DNA of 64,000 nt from assembly GCF_005885675.1 (NCBI RefSeq), contig NZ_VANR01000001.1, forward strand, positions 372,001-436,000, written 5' to 3'. Origin of the DNA: Polaribacter aestuariivivens. Lineage in GTDB: Bacteria; Bacteroidota; Bacteroidia; Flavobacteriales; Flavobacteriaceae. Shown here piece by piece: positions 7,957 to 16,354 of the stretch. Both the position numbers and the translations under genes were made by a program. The notes beneath the pieces are model-generated. The model saw only the letters and a list, made by a program, of their open reading frames with translations. It was not told where the DNA came from and ran no database searches. Each line of letters begins with the position of its first letter. The first letter of the stretch is position 1.

Positions 7957-9942
7957 ATGAAAGTATCTCAACTATTTTCTTTTTTACTTTTTATGACGCT
8001 TATTTCCTCTTGCAAACAAAGACCTACAACTTTTGCTAATTTTGATGCATACCCAACTACAGAAAAAAATCTTTGGTTATCGCATTCCAAAGAAGCAACT
8101 ACATTTAAAATCTGGTCTCCTACTGCAACTGCTGTAAAACTTAATTTTTACAAAACAGGAAATGCTTCTGATGTTTTTGAAACACACAATCTTCAAGATG
8201 ACGAAAATGGAGTTTGGTCAAAAACCATCAAAGGAGATTTACATGGAACTTATTATACATATCAAGTTTATATAAATGATACATGGCTGGCAGAAACTCC
8301 AGGAATTTACGCAAAAGCAGTTGGTGTAAATGGTAAAAAAGCCATGGTTTTAGATTTTGAAACTACACATCCTACAAACTGGAAAAACGATACGTATGTT
8401 ACTTTAAAATCGCCAAATGACGCCATTATTTACGAATTACATATTAGAGATATTACCATTCAAAAAGATGCAAATTCTTCTTTTCCTGGAAAGTATTTAG
8501 GTTTGGTTGAAAAGGGTACAAAAAGCAACTTAAATATATCAACTGCAATCGATCATATAAAACAATTAGGCATTACACACGTGCATTTATTACCTACTTT
8601 CGATAATTATTCAATTGATGAAACCAATTTAAAGAAGCCACAATTCAATTGGGGGTATGATCCACAGAACTACAATGTTCCTGAAGGCTCTTTTGCAACA
8701 AACCCTTTTGATGCAGAAGTTCGAATTAAAGAATTCAAAACAATGGTAAAAGCATTTCATAACGCCAATATTGGCGTTATTTTAGACGTGGTTTACAATC
8801 ATACAGGAAGAACAGAAAACTCAAACTTTAATTTAGAAAATCCGAATTATTATTACAGATTCAACAAAGATGGTTCTTATTCTGATGCTGCTGCTTGTGG
8901 CAACGAAACAGCTTCTGAAAGAAAAATGGCACGTACATTTATTTTAGAATCTGTAAAATATTGGGCAGAGGAATATCATTTAGATGGATTCCGATTCGAT
9001 TTAATGGGCATTCATGACATTGAAACCATGAATTTAATTGCTGCTGAAGTCAAAAAAATAAATAAAAACGCCTTAATTTATGGAGAAGGTTGGACAGCAA
9101 ACAATTCGCCACTTCCAGAAGAAAAACGAGCTTTGAAAAAACACACACAACAAATGCCACAAATTGCTGCTTTTTCTGATGACCTTAGAGATGGCATTAA
9201 AGGTTCTGTTTTTGATGATAACAGTACAGGTTTTGTAAGTGGTGCAGAAAATACAGAAGAATCTATAAAATTTGGAATTGTTGGCGCTATACATCATCCT
9301 CAAATTGACTACAAAGCTGTAAATTATTCCGATAAACCTTGGGCTAACCAACCTTGGCAAGCCATTAATTATGTTTCGTGTCATGACAATCACACACTTT
9401 ATGATAAATTAAAAATATCTCAACCAAATGCTTCAGAAGAAGAAATAAAAGCAATGCACAAATTGGCAACTGCTATTGTTTTAACTTCACAAGGAACACC
9501 ATTTTTACATGCTGGCTCAGAAATGATGCGCACCAAAAACGGAGAACACAATTCGTATAAATCTCCAGACGCTATCAATCAAATAAATTGGAATTTAAAA
9601 GTGCAACATGCAGATGTTGTAAAATATTACCAAAATTTAATTCGTTTGCGAAAAGAACATCCTGCTTTTAGAATGCCAACTGCAAATGAAGTGCAAGAAA
9701 ATTTAGAGTTTCAAAAAGTTGAAAATGGACTCGTTTCTTATCAAATAAAAAACAACGCAAATAACGATTCTTGGAAAACTATTTTAATCATTTTTAATGC
9801 AAAAAATAAACCATTTAATTACAAATTAAATACATCTTGGCGAATTGCTGTTTTAGGAGATTCTTTTGATTTTGAAGGCAAGAAAACTGTTTCTGGAAGT
9901 TTTAATGTTCCTAAAACTTCTATGGTAGTTTTGTTTAAATAA
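7957..9942 (+). CDS. pulA: Type I pullulanase, lipoprotein
   Basis: 661 residues. Hydrolyses alpha-1,6 branch points in pullulan, starch or glycogen. The N-terminus is a lipoprotein signal with lipobox LISSC (Cys19), so the enzyme is membrane-anchored. A carbohydrate-binding and N-terminal beta domain (about 40-140) precedes the GH13 barrel. The type I signature is present as NWGYDP (about 231). Catalytic regions are DVVYNH (277-282), GFRFD with nucleophile Asp348, YGEGW with acid Glu377, and SCHDNH with Asp477. A small C-terminal beta domain ends the protein. No SusC/SusD or other glycan genes are adjacent, so it appears to be a stand-alone enzyme. A weak hairpin follows the stop codon. Confidence 0.95.
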   Translation: MKVSQLFSFLLFMTLISSCKQRPTTFANFDAYPTTEKNLWLSHSKEATTFKIWSPTATAVKLNFYKTGNASDVFETHNLQDDENGVWSKTIKGDLHGTYYTYQVYINDTWLAETPGIYAKAVGVNGKKAMVLDFETTHPTNWKNDTYVTLKSPNDAIIYELHIRDITIQKDANSSFPGKYLGLVEKGTKSNLNISTAIDHIKQLGITHVHLLPTFDNYSIDETNLKKPQFNWGYDPQNYNVPEGSFATNPFDAEVRIKEFKTMVKAFHNANIGVILDVVYNHTGRTENSNFNLENPNYYYRFNKDGSYSDAAACGNETASERKMARTFILESVKYWAEEYHLDGFRFDLMGIHDIETMNLIAAEVKKINKNALIYGEGWTANNSPLPEEKRALKKHTQQMPQIAAFSDDLRDGIKGSVFDDNSTGFVSGAENTEESIKFGIVGAIHHPQIDYKAVNYSDKPWANQPWQAINYVSCHDNHTLYDKLKISQPNASEEEIKAMHKLATAIVLTSQGTPFLHAGSEMMRTKNGEHNSYKSPDAINQINWNLKVQHADVVKYYQNLIRLRKEHPAFRMPTANEVQENLEFQKVENGLVSYQIKNNANNDSWKTILIIFNAKNKPFNYKLNTSWRIAVLGDSFDFEGKKTVSGSFNVPKTSMVVLFK

Positions 9943-9943
9943 A

Positions 9944-9962
9944 AACAGGTGTTTTCCCTGTT
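9944..9962 (+). terminator. Weak hairpin after pulA
   Basis: AACAGG/CCTGTT six-base stem with a 7-base loop directly after the stop. There is no T-tract, so termination is doubtful. Confidence 0.3.
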
Positions 9963-9984
9963 GAAATTGTATTAAAAAAATTAT

Positions 9985-10045
9985 AACTTCGCTAACGTCG
10001 ATTATAAGTCATTAAAACGACGTCGTAATCGTCCAGAGTTGTAAA
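9985..10045. repeat. Degenerate structured repeat (R0) before the cassette-like genes
   Basis: Contains CGCTAACG (9990-9997), the reverse complement of the CGTTAGCG that closes repeats R1 and R2. It also has partial inverted repeats (CGATTATAAG against TAATCG, and the palindrome CGACGTCG). It lies between pulA and the next small gene. Relationship to R1 and R2 is suggested by the shared end motif and position only. Confidence 0.4.
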
Positions 10046-10060
10046 AAATTGCCAAAAAAT

Positions 10061-10585
10061 ATGAAAAAAGGAATATTAATAATTTTGTTTAGCATAATTT
10101 CAATAAACTTTTCTCAAAGTCAAGATAAAATTAAGTTTAAACCAGGAATAAAATTAATTGAAAACAATTTTAAAACTGAATATATAAATCCTGAATCAAT
10201 TTTATTTGTTTTTAATGTTGTTGGTTGTGAAGCCAATTACTATGTGGATTTAGCTAAAAACTTAAAAAAGAGATTTAAAAAATCTAATACAAAAGTTAAA
10301 TTTAATTATGAGATTAATACAACTTTAGAAATAGAACAAATCCCGAAAAAAAAATACTCGAAAAATGATTTTGAATTAATCTGTTTCGTTTCAACCTCAA
10401 ATATGAATAGTTGGGATAATCATTTAATTGAAAAAAGAAAACAAAATTATAATTTGAATTTAATCTTTGAGAAAATCAGTACAAAAGAAAACATTGGAAA
10501 AATAACATTAAATATAAATAGTTATTATACTATAATTACTCAAAATAAAAATTCAAGTAAACTACTTTGTGAATTAATAACTTAA
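10061..10585 (+). CDS. Secreted hypothetical protein
   Basis: 174 residues from the ATG at 10061; an upstream in-frame TTG at 10049 is a poor alternative. A signal peptide of about 21 residues ends in SQSQ. The mature part is lysine- and asparagine-rich. It contains a pair of cysteines (VVGCEANYY and ELICFVS) and a third near the C-terminus. I recognise no family. It is a single gene flanked on both sides by structured repeats (R0 and R1), so it may be a cassette-like insertion between pulA and the dcw region. Base composition looks even more AT-rich than the neighbours, consistent with but not proof of transfer. Confidence 0.65.
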   Translation: MKKGILIILFSIISINFSQSQDKIKFKPGIKLIENNFKTEYINPESILFVFNVVGCEANYYVDLAKNLKKRFKKSNTKVKFNYEINTTLEIEQIPKKKYSKNDFELICFVSTSNMNSWDNHLIEKRKQNYNLNLIFEKISTKENIGKITLNINSYYTIITQNKNSSKLLCELIT

Positions 10586-10591
10586 TAAACT

Positions 10592-10727
10592 TGTTACAAC
10601 ACCTTATATAATTTATTGCTGGCTTTTAGCTTACTTACGAAAGTCCTCGCGGACTTTCTTGGTTCGTAATTATTTACTAAATTAGGTGCTTGCAACATGC
10701 AACAAACAATATACAACAACGTTAGCG
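10592..10727. repeat. Structured intergenic repeat R1
   Basis: About 136 bases beginning TGTTACAA and ending ACGTTAGCG. The centre is a perfect hairpin GAAAGTCC (10639-10646) / GGACTTTC (10651-10658) with loop TCGC. It aligns along its length with R2 (12310-12443). Shared blocks are CTTACGAAA, TCGCGGA, CTAAATTAG with TGCTT, and ATATACAA followed by CGTTAGCG. Confidence 0.75.
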
Positions 10728-10779
10728 CAAATTATAAGCCTGTTCTTTTCTGAAATAGGTAGAATAAAAATTAAACATT

Positions 10780-12306
10780 ATGAAAAGTTCAATTCTTCAT
10801 ATAATTAATCTTTTTATAATATTATTTATTGTAAGCTGCAAAAAAGAGAGCACAAAAACAGCTAAGCTAATTCTACAAAAAAAAGATTCTGTTCAACAAA
10901 TAGAAACTATAATTACCGGTAAATCAGATGACCCAAAAGCATTTAAATATTTAAATTTCTTTTATTTAGATGTACCTAAAAAAAACTTAAAATCAGAAAA
11001 TTTTAAAGTACTCAATCATCCCGATTCTATTTTTTTAAAAACCGAAAACTTATTAGAATCACAATATATTGAAATACTTGCATTTGGTACAAAAAAAGTA
11101 TATGAACTTCCTATTTTTATTAGTCCTGGAGACAGTATAAATATTATCATAAAAAACGGAAATATATCTGTAGACGGAACGAATAAAAATCATTATAAGT
11201 TCTACAAAAAGATGTATCTAAATGAGTATCCAATATTTAGAAATGACTTATTGCAATACAAAAATAAATGTTGGAAAGTTTTCCAAAAAAGAGATAGCTT
11301 ATTTGAAGACTTTATATTAAAAAACCCTGAAGTTAGCAAAGATTTTATTGAAAAAACCCGTACTAGAATTTTATTTGAATATTATTCGAGAATTCTTCAT
11401 TTAACAATTGACAAATCTGGACGAGCAAAAGAACTTGATGCAAGTCATTTTGAACAAGTATCTAAAAGATATGGAATAGAAACTTCTTTAAAATTTTCAG
11501 AATCATATTTCGGAAATCTTTCTTTTCAGTTTTTGAATGATCCAAAGGTATTAAAGGCTAAAAACTATTTGGGTATTCTTAGAAGTTATGTGCACTTAAG
11601 TCAAAATTTAACTGACTCTTATTCACCCTCCCAATTTTTAATAGAAAAAAAAATATATTTAAATGAATTTAGCAATAAAGCACAAGAAGGAGGACTTGCC
11701 AATACTATTCTTAAATACATAGAGGTAAGCCCTTTTAGAAATAGCAGTAACATTAAAGAAGCAATTAAAGAATTTAAAGTTCTATTCCCTAATTCAAATT
11801 ATTTAATAAAAATAGATGAGGCAGCAAAAAATATTGACTTGTTAAATAAGTTGCCTCCTAAGGAAGTTCTGGATGAAAAATTAATTACTTTAAGAGGAGA
11901 TACAATAACATTTAGCGATATACTTGCAAAAACTGGTAAGAAAAATAGAGTTATAGATTTCTGGGCAAGTTGGTGTGGACCTTGCATATATGATATTAAA
12001 AATGGAGGAAAAAATAAAGCATTGTTTGCCAAGGACCACTTTCTAGATTGGGTATATATATCAATAGACACAGATTCAAAAAAATGGAAACAAAAAGCTT
12101 TAGAATTAAAAGAATTTGGAACTTTAAATAATCAATATCTTTTGCTAAATCCTATAAAATCACAACTAAAAAGGAAATTTGAACTTAATTCTATTCCAAG
12201 GTATATTATTTTTGATAAAAATGGATATTTAGTAAATGATAAAGCTCCAAAACCTACAGAGTATAATAGTTTTACAGGAGCTTTAAATGATATTAACAAC
12301 AATTAA
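10780..12306 (+). CDS. TlpA-like thioredoxin-domain lipoprotein
   Basis: 508 residues. The N-terminal lipobox IVSC (Cys at about 20) indicates a lipoprotein. Residues about 35-370 form an unassigned domain with an N-terminal beta section and a long helical middle. The C-terminal thioredoxin domain (about 375-500) holds FWASWCGPC with redox Cys399 and Cys402, and the cis-proline segment NSIPRYIIF. TlpA/ResA-like proteins of Bacteroidota with this layout are periplasm-facing thiol-disulfide oxidoreductases; the substrate is unknown. It is a single gene between repeats R1 and R2 with no operon partner, so a cassette-like origin is possible. Confidence 0.85.
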   Translation: MKSSILHIINLFIILFIVSCKKESTKTAKLILQKKDSVQQIETIITGKSDDPKAFKYLNFFYLDVPKKNLKSENFKVLNHPDSIFLKTENLLESQYIEILAFGTKKVYELPIFISPGDSINIIIKNGNISVDGTNKNHYKFYKKMYLNEYPIFRNDLLQYKNKCWKVFQKRDSLFEDFILKNPEVSKDFIEKTRTRILFEYYSRILHLTIDKSGRAKELDASHFEQVSKRYGIETSLKFSESYFGNLSFQFLNDPKVLKAKNYLGILRSYVHLSQNLTDSYSPSQFLIEKKIYLNEFSNKAQEGGLANTILKYIEVSPFRNSSNIKEAIKEFKVLFPNSNYLIKIDEAAKNIDLLNKLPPKEVLDEKLITLRGDTITFSDILAKTGKKNRVIDFWASWCGPCIYDIKNGGKNKALFAKDHFLDWVYISIDTDSKKWKQKALELKEFGTLNNQYLLLNPIKSQLKRKFELNSIPRYIIFDKNGYLVNDKAPKPTEYNSFTGALNDINNN

Positions 12307-12309
12307 AAG

Positions 12310-12443
12310 TGTTACAAATTCGTTTATAATTAATGAGTCGTTTTTAACAACTTACGAAAATCTTCGCGGATTTTCTATTTGGTTTGTATTTGCTAAATTA
12401 GATGCTTAAACCACAAAACAAACCATATACAAACACGTTAGCG
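12310..12443. repeat. Structured intergenic repeat R2
   Basis: About 134 bases with the same start (TGTTACAA) and end (ACGTTAGCG) as R1. The central stem is GAAAATC (12356-12362) / GATTTTC (12369-12375). Compared with R1, one G-C pair is replaced by A-T on both arms, a compensatory change that argues for selected secondary structure. Confidence 0.75.
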
Positions 12444-12474
12444 AAAATTAAAAATTTTTTTTTAAAAGCTACTG

Positions 12475-12657
12475 TTAAGCTTCATCTTTTGTAGTTCTTA
12501 CCAAGCTTATTCCGTAAGCAAAAAAGATAAAACCTAAAATACCAAATACAATCATAGATGATATTGCACCACCTTGTAAAACCATATACCCTGTATAAAT
12601 TAATCCTATAATTCCTAAAGTGGTTAAAACTGCTCCAAATGTTCTTTTTAAATTCAT
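12475..12657 (-). CDS. Small two-helix membrane protein
   Basis: 60 residues. Two hydrophobic segments (about 7-27 and 33-53) are joined by a short glycine-containing turn. The N-terminus is basic (MNLKRTF) and the tail is charged (RTTKDEA). Small proteins of this layout are common and uncharacterised in Flavobacteriaceae. It lies 119 bases downstream of rsmG on the same strand. Function unknown. Confidence 0.7.
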   Translation of the reverse strand: MNLKRTFGAVLTTLGIIGLIYTGYMVLQGGAISSMIVFGILGFIFFAYGISLVRTTKDEA

Positions 12658-12775
12658 TTTCTTCTTTTTTTAGTTGAAAAGTAAAACTATAAAAAAGAAA
12701 AGAGATTTCTAAACCCTAACATCGTATGAACAACAAATAATAGGATATGAGTCTAAATTTAAGCCTTTTGAAAAA

Positions 12776-13405
12776 CTAACCTTTGTATTTCATTCCTAAA
12801 TGCACAACTTTTTTAGTCTCGAAAAAGTCCTCATCAAAATAATCTGGTAAATTATAAATGGTAGCAGAAGTATATAATTTTAATTCTTCGGTTAAATCAC
12901 CACCTTTTAAATATAAAATTCCATTTTTTAAGTCGTGGTTTTGTTTTTTAGCAATTTTACCTTTATTCCAACGTACAAAAGTTTCCATTTGAGCCACTGC
13001 TCTACTCACAATAAAATCGTAAGTATCTTTCACTTCTTCTACTCTACCATGAGTAGTTTTTACATTTGTTAACCCCAAACCTTCAGCAACTTCATTTACA
13101 ACTTTAATTTTTTTTCCAATAGAATCTACCAAATGAAACTGTGTTTCTGGAAACAAAATTGCTAAGGGAATTCCTGGAAAACCTCCTCCAGTTCCAACAT
13201 CCATTACTTTAGAACCCGGTTTAAACTGTATTATTTTTGCAATTCCTAAAGAATGTAATACGTGGCGTAAGTATAGTTCATCAATATCTTTTCTTGAAAC
13301 TACGTTTATTTTCAAATTCCAATCTTGGTATAATTCTTGGAGTTTTGTAAACTGTTCGATTTGTGTTTCTGATAAATTTTTAAAATATTTGTGAATAATA
13401 TCCAT
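12776..13405 (-). CDS. rsmG: 16S rRNA (guanine527-N7)-methyltransferase RsmG (GidB)
   Basis: 209 residues from the ATG at 13405 (MDIIHKYF). A start 45 bases further upstream adds a cysteine- and asparagine-rich stretch unlike the family and would overlap the -7 box. The SAM-binding motif VMDVGTGGGFPGIPLAI, followed by FHLVDSIGKKIKVV, is diagnostic of RsmG. The later VSRAVAQMETF also fits. It methylates G527 of 16S rRNA in the cytoplasm. It is divergent from the fatty acid desaturase gene, and each has a TATTTTTG -7 box in the 122-base gap. Confidence 0.96.
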   Translation of the reverse strand: MDIIHKYFKNLSETQIEQFTKLQELYQDWNLKINVVSRKDIDELYLRHVLHSLGIAKIIQFKPGSKVMDVGTGGGFPGIPLAILFPETQFHLVDSIGKKIKVVNEVAEGLGLTNVKTTHGRVEEVKDTYDFIVSRAVAQMETFVRWNKGKIAKKQNHDLKNGILYLKGGDLTEELKLYTSATIYNLPDYFDEDFFETKKVVHLGMKYKG

Positions 13406-13424
13406 CTGTAAAGAGTTTGAGTTG

Positions 13425-13432
13425 CAAAAATA
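13425..13432 (-). promoter_or_regulatory. -7 box of rsmG
   Basis: TATTTTTG on the minus strand, about 20 bases before the preferred ATG. This supports the shorter start. Confidence 0.5.
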
Positions 13433-13498
13433 GTTATACTTAACAAACAATTAGCAACAAAAACTGACGTTTATCATAAAAAGCAAACCGAAAAGGGT

Positions 13499-13506
13499 TA
13501 TTTTTG
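13499..13506 (+). promoter_or_regulatory. -7 box of the desaturase gene
   Basis: TATTTTTG on the plus strand, 21 bases before the ATG at 13528. No clear -33 element. Confidence 0.5.
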
Positions 13507-13527
13507 CAACTTACTATAAAACACTAA

Positions 13528-14619
13528 ATGAAAACAATAAATTTTTCTAGAGTAGACAAAGCTAAATTTTTTAGAACTCTAAATAAAAGAGTAAACACAT
13601 ATTTTAAAGAAAACAATCTTAACAGAACAGGTAACTGGAAATTGTACTCAAAAGCAATTATTATGTTTTCGCTTTTCTTAATTCCATTTATTTTAATCTT
13701 AACGGTTTCTATGCCACAATGGGTAATGATTTTATTAATGGTTGTTACTGGAATTGGAATGGCTGGAGTTGGTATGAATGTAATGCATGATGCCAACCAC
13801 GATTCTTTTTCGAAAAGAAAATGGGTAAACAAATTAATGGGAAGTAGCATTTACATACTTGCCGGAAATGTATATAACTGGAAAGTACAACACAACGTTT
13901 TACACCACACTTTTACCAATGTAAAAGATCATGATGAAGATATTGATGCTGGACGAATTATTCGTTTTTCGTTACATTCTAAGTGGTTGAAAATTCATAA
14001 AATTCAAAAATATTATTCGATATTTTTATACGGTTTATTAACCATAAATTGGGCAATTACTACAGATGTAAAACAAATGCATCGTTATTTAAAACGCAAA
14101 TTATCATATGGTAAATTTCCAAATCCAAGAACTGAATGGACGAAATTGGTAATTTCTAAAATTGCTTATTACGCACTTTGGATTGTTTTACCTTTATTGG
14201 TTTTAGACGTTGCTTGGTGGAAAGTAATACTTGGTTTTTTTGTGATGCATTACACTGCTGGTATGATTTTAAGTTTGGTATTTCAATTGGCACATATAGT
14301 ACCAAATACAGAAATGCCTATACCAGATAAAGATGGAAATTTAGAACACACTTGGGCAGTCCACCAATTATATACAACCTCTAACTTTGCCCCTAGTAAC
14401 TGGTTGGTAAATTTCTATACTGGTGGTTTAAATCATCAAGTTGAACATCATATTTTTCCACACATTTCTCATGTACATTATGGCAAATTAGCTAAAATTG
14501 TAAAAGAAACTGCCAAAGAGTTTAATTTACCATATAATGAATACGAAACAACTCGTAAAGCCATTATAGAACATTTTAGACATTTAGGCGTTTTAGGACA
14601 AAAGCCAGAATTGGCATAG
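13528..14619 (+). CDS. Membrane fatty acid desaturase, front-end type
   Basis: 363 residues with about four membrane segments. The three histidine boxes of membrane di-iron desaturases are present: HDANHD (87-92), HNVLHH (122-127) and QVEHH (304-308). Glutamine in place of the first histidine of box three is characteristic of front-end (delta-5/delta-6 type) acyl desaturases. No fused cytochrome b5 domain is seen, so electrons must come from separate carriers. It would introduce a double bond into acyl-CoA or lipid-bound chains in the membrane, helping cold adaptation. Position specificity cannot be read from sequence. It is followed 25 bases later by an aminotransferase gene. Confidence 0.9.
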   Translation: MKTINFSRVDKAKFFRTLNKRVNTYFKENNLNRTGNWKLYSKAIIMFSLFLIPFILILTVSMPQWVMILLMVVTGIGMAGVGMNVMHDANHDSFSKRKWVNKLMGSSIYILAGNVYNWKVQHNVLHHTFTNVKDHDEDIDAGRIIRFSLHSKWLKIHKIQKYYSIFLYGLLTINWAITTDVKQMHRYLKRKLSYGKFPNPRTEWTKLVISKIAYYALWIVLPLLVLDVAWWKVILGFFVMHYTAGMILSLVFQLAHIVPNTEMPIPDKDGNLEHTWAVHQLYTTSNFAPSNWLVNFYTGGLNHQVEHHIFPHISHVHYGKLAKIVKETAKEFNLPYNEYETTRKAIIEHFRHLGVLGQKPELA

Positions 14620-14644
14620 TAAAACAACAACAACTAACAGTACA

Positions 14645-15832
14645 ATGAAACATCCATTATCGGACAGAATTAACAGTTTACCAGTATCACAAACTTTAGC
14701 AATGGCTGCTAAAGCAAGAGAATTACGAGCAGAAGGAAAAGATATTATTGGTTTAAGTTTGGGTGAACCAGATTTTAACACACCAGAATTTATTAAAGAT
14801 GCTGCTATTAAAGCCATAAATGAAAACTACAATTCATACTCGCCAGTAGATGGTTACGCAGAGTTGAAAGAAGCAATTTGCGTAAAGTTTAAGCGTGATA
14901 ATAATTTAGAGTATAAACCAAGTCAGGTTGTAGTTTCTACTGGTGCAAAACAATCTATTGCAAACATTGCACAAGTTTTATTAAATCCTGGTGATGAAGT
15001 TTTATTACCAGCTCCATATTGGGTAAGTTATTCTGCCATTGCTATTTTATGTGAAGCAACTTTTGTAGAAATTCCTTCTTCAATAGAAAACGATTTTAAA
15101 ATCACTCCAGAGCAATTGGAAGCTTCTATTACGCCAAAAACAAAAATGATTTTTTTTAACTCTCCAAACAACCCTAGTGGAACTATTTATAGTGAAGCAG
15201 AATACAGAGCATTGGCTGCAGTTTTAGAAAAACATCCACAAATTTATGTTTTATCTGACGAAATTTACGAACATATTAATTATGAAACAAAACCATTTAG
15301 TTTTGCTGCTATAGAAAGTATGTATGATAGAACCATAACTGTAAATGGTTTGGCTAAAGCATTTGCCATGACAGGTTGGAGAATTGGATATATAGGCGCT
15401 CCAGAATGGATTGCAAAGGCTTGTACTAAAATGCAAGGACAAATTACCTCTGGTACAAATTGTATTGCTCAGAGAGCTGCAATTACAGCTGTTTTAGCAC
15501 CTGTTTCTAAAATACAATATATGGTAGACGAGTTTAAAACTCGTAGAGATATTATTATTGGATTGTTAAGAGAAATTGATGGATTTAAAGTAAATGTTCC
15601 TGAAGGTGCATTTTACGTTTTTCCAGATGTTTCTGCTTTCTTTGGTAAAACTATTAAAGGTACAAAAATTGAAAACGCAAGCGATTTTGCTTTGTTTATT
15701 TTAGAAAAAGCCAATGTTGCTACTGTAACTGGTGATGCTTTTGGTACACCAAATTGTATTCGTATTTCATATGCAGCTTCTGAATTACAAATTAGAGAAG
15801 CTATAAAAAGAATTAAAGAAGCTTTAAGCTAA
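14645..15832 (+). CDS. aspC: Aspartate-type aminotransferase (class I/II, PLP)
   Basis: 395 residues, the standard length for this fold type I family. The N-terminal SLGEPDFNTP, the middle FNSPNNPSGT, the PLP-aspartate region LSDEIYEH, and the Schiff-base lysine Lys238 in GLAKAFAMTGWRIGY are all present. Near the C-terminus FGTPNCIRISYA carries the substrate-carboxylate arginine. It most likely transfers amino groups between aspartate and 2-oxoglutarate. Related aminotransferases share these motifs, so the exact substrate and symbol are moderately sure. A strong terminator follows. Confidence 0.9.
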   Translation: MKHPLSDRINSLPVSQTLAMAAKARELRAEGKDIIGLSLGEPDFNTPEFIKDAAIKAINENYNSYSPVDGYAELKEAICVKFKRDNNLEYKPSQVVVSTGAKQSIANIAQVLLNPGDEVLLPAPYWVSYSAIAILCEATFVEIPSSIENDFKITPEQLEASITPKTKMIFFNSPNNPSGTIYSEAEYRALAAVLEKHPQIYVLSDEIYEHINYETKPFSFAAIESMYDRTITVNGLAKAFAMTGWRIGYIGAPEWIAKACTKMQGQITSGTNCIAQRAAITAVLAPVSKIQYMVDEFKTRRDIIIGLLREIDGFKVNVPEGAFYVFPDVSAFFGKTIKGTKIENASDFALFILEKANVATVTGDAFGTPNCIRISYAASELQIREAIKRIKEALS

Positions 15833-15855
15833 GTTTAAAAATAATATCAAAACTT

Positions 15856-15890
15856 AAAATCCATCTTTTTTAAAGATGGATTTTTTTTTG
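15856..15890 (+). terminator. Aminotransferase terminator
   Basis: AATCCATCTTT/AAAGATGGATT stem with a short loop and at least nine T. Confidence 0.85.
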
Positions 15891-15920
15891 AAAACAACTA
15901 TCGTTGTTAAAATAGTATGT

Positions 15921-16136
15921 TTATAAAGTAATCAAAACAATTACTACCATAAATAAAGCTACTCTTAAAATAGTTCCAGCATCACTTTCAATATTTTTAT
16001 GATGGTTTGTTATTAAAGATTTTACTTTAGAAATAGATTTAGACTTTTCTAATTGAATACTTTTTTTAATTTCTTGTTTGTATGAAGATGTTAAAATTCC
16101 TCTTTCTAAAATTGATGTTGATTGTAAATATTTCAT
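15921..16136 (-). CDS. Small hypothetical protein with C-terminal membrane segment
   Basis: 71 residues from the ATG at 16136; a longer frame to 16196 adds unlikely sequence. The N-terminal ~50 residues are basic and serine-rich (KKSIQLEKSKSISKVKSL). The last ~18 residues are a hydrophobic segment (RVALFMVVIVLITL) that runs to the stop, so the protein may be tail-anchored. No family recognised. It lies downstream of ftsZ on the same strand, but a terminator at 16295-16328 separates them. Confidence 0.5.
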   Translation of the reverse strand: MKYLQSTSILERGILTSSYKQEIKKSIQLEKSKSISKVKSLITNHHKNIESDAGTILRVALFMVVIVLITL

Positions 16137-16294
16137 GATGTTGTTTATTTGGTTATATAAGAAAGACGAAACGTAACTACCTTTGTTACAGAACAAAACT
16201 CACATAAATTTAAAAAAACACCAACTTTATAGGTTTGATGGTTTACGACAATCAGAAAAAAAATTTAAAAAAAAGTAAAATTTATCGTCTAAAA

Positions 16295-16328
16295 ACAAAA
16301 AAACGCATCTAAAAGTTTCAGATGCGTT
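16295..16328 (-). terminator. Terminator of the dcw cluster after ftsZ
   Basis: On the minus strand AACGCATCT/AGATGCGTT with a 9-base loop is followed by a T-rich tract, 27 bases after the ftsZ stop. Confidence 0.8.
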
Positions 16329-16354
16329 CTTAAAATAAAGTGTATTTGCAATGA

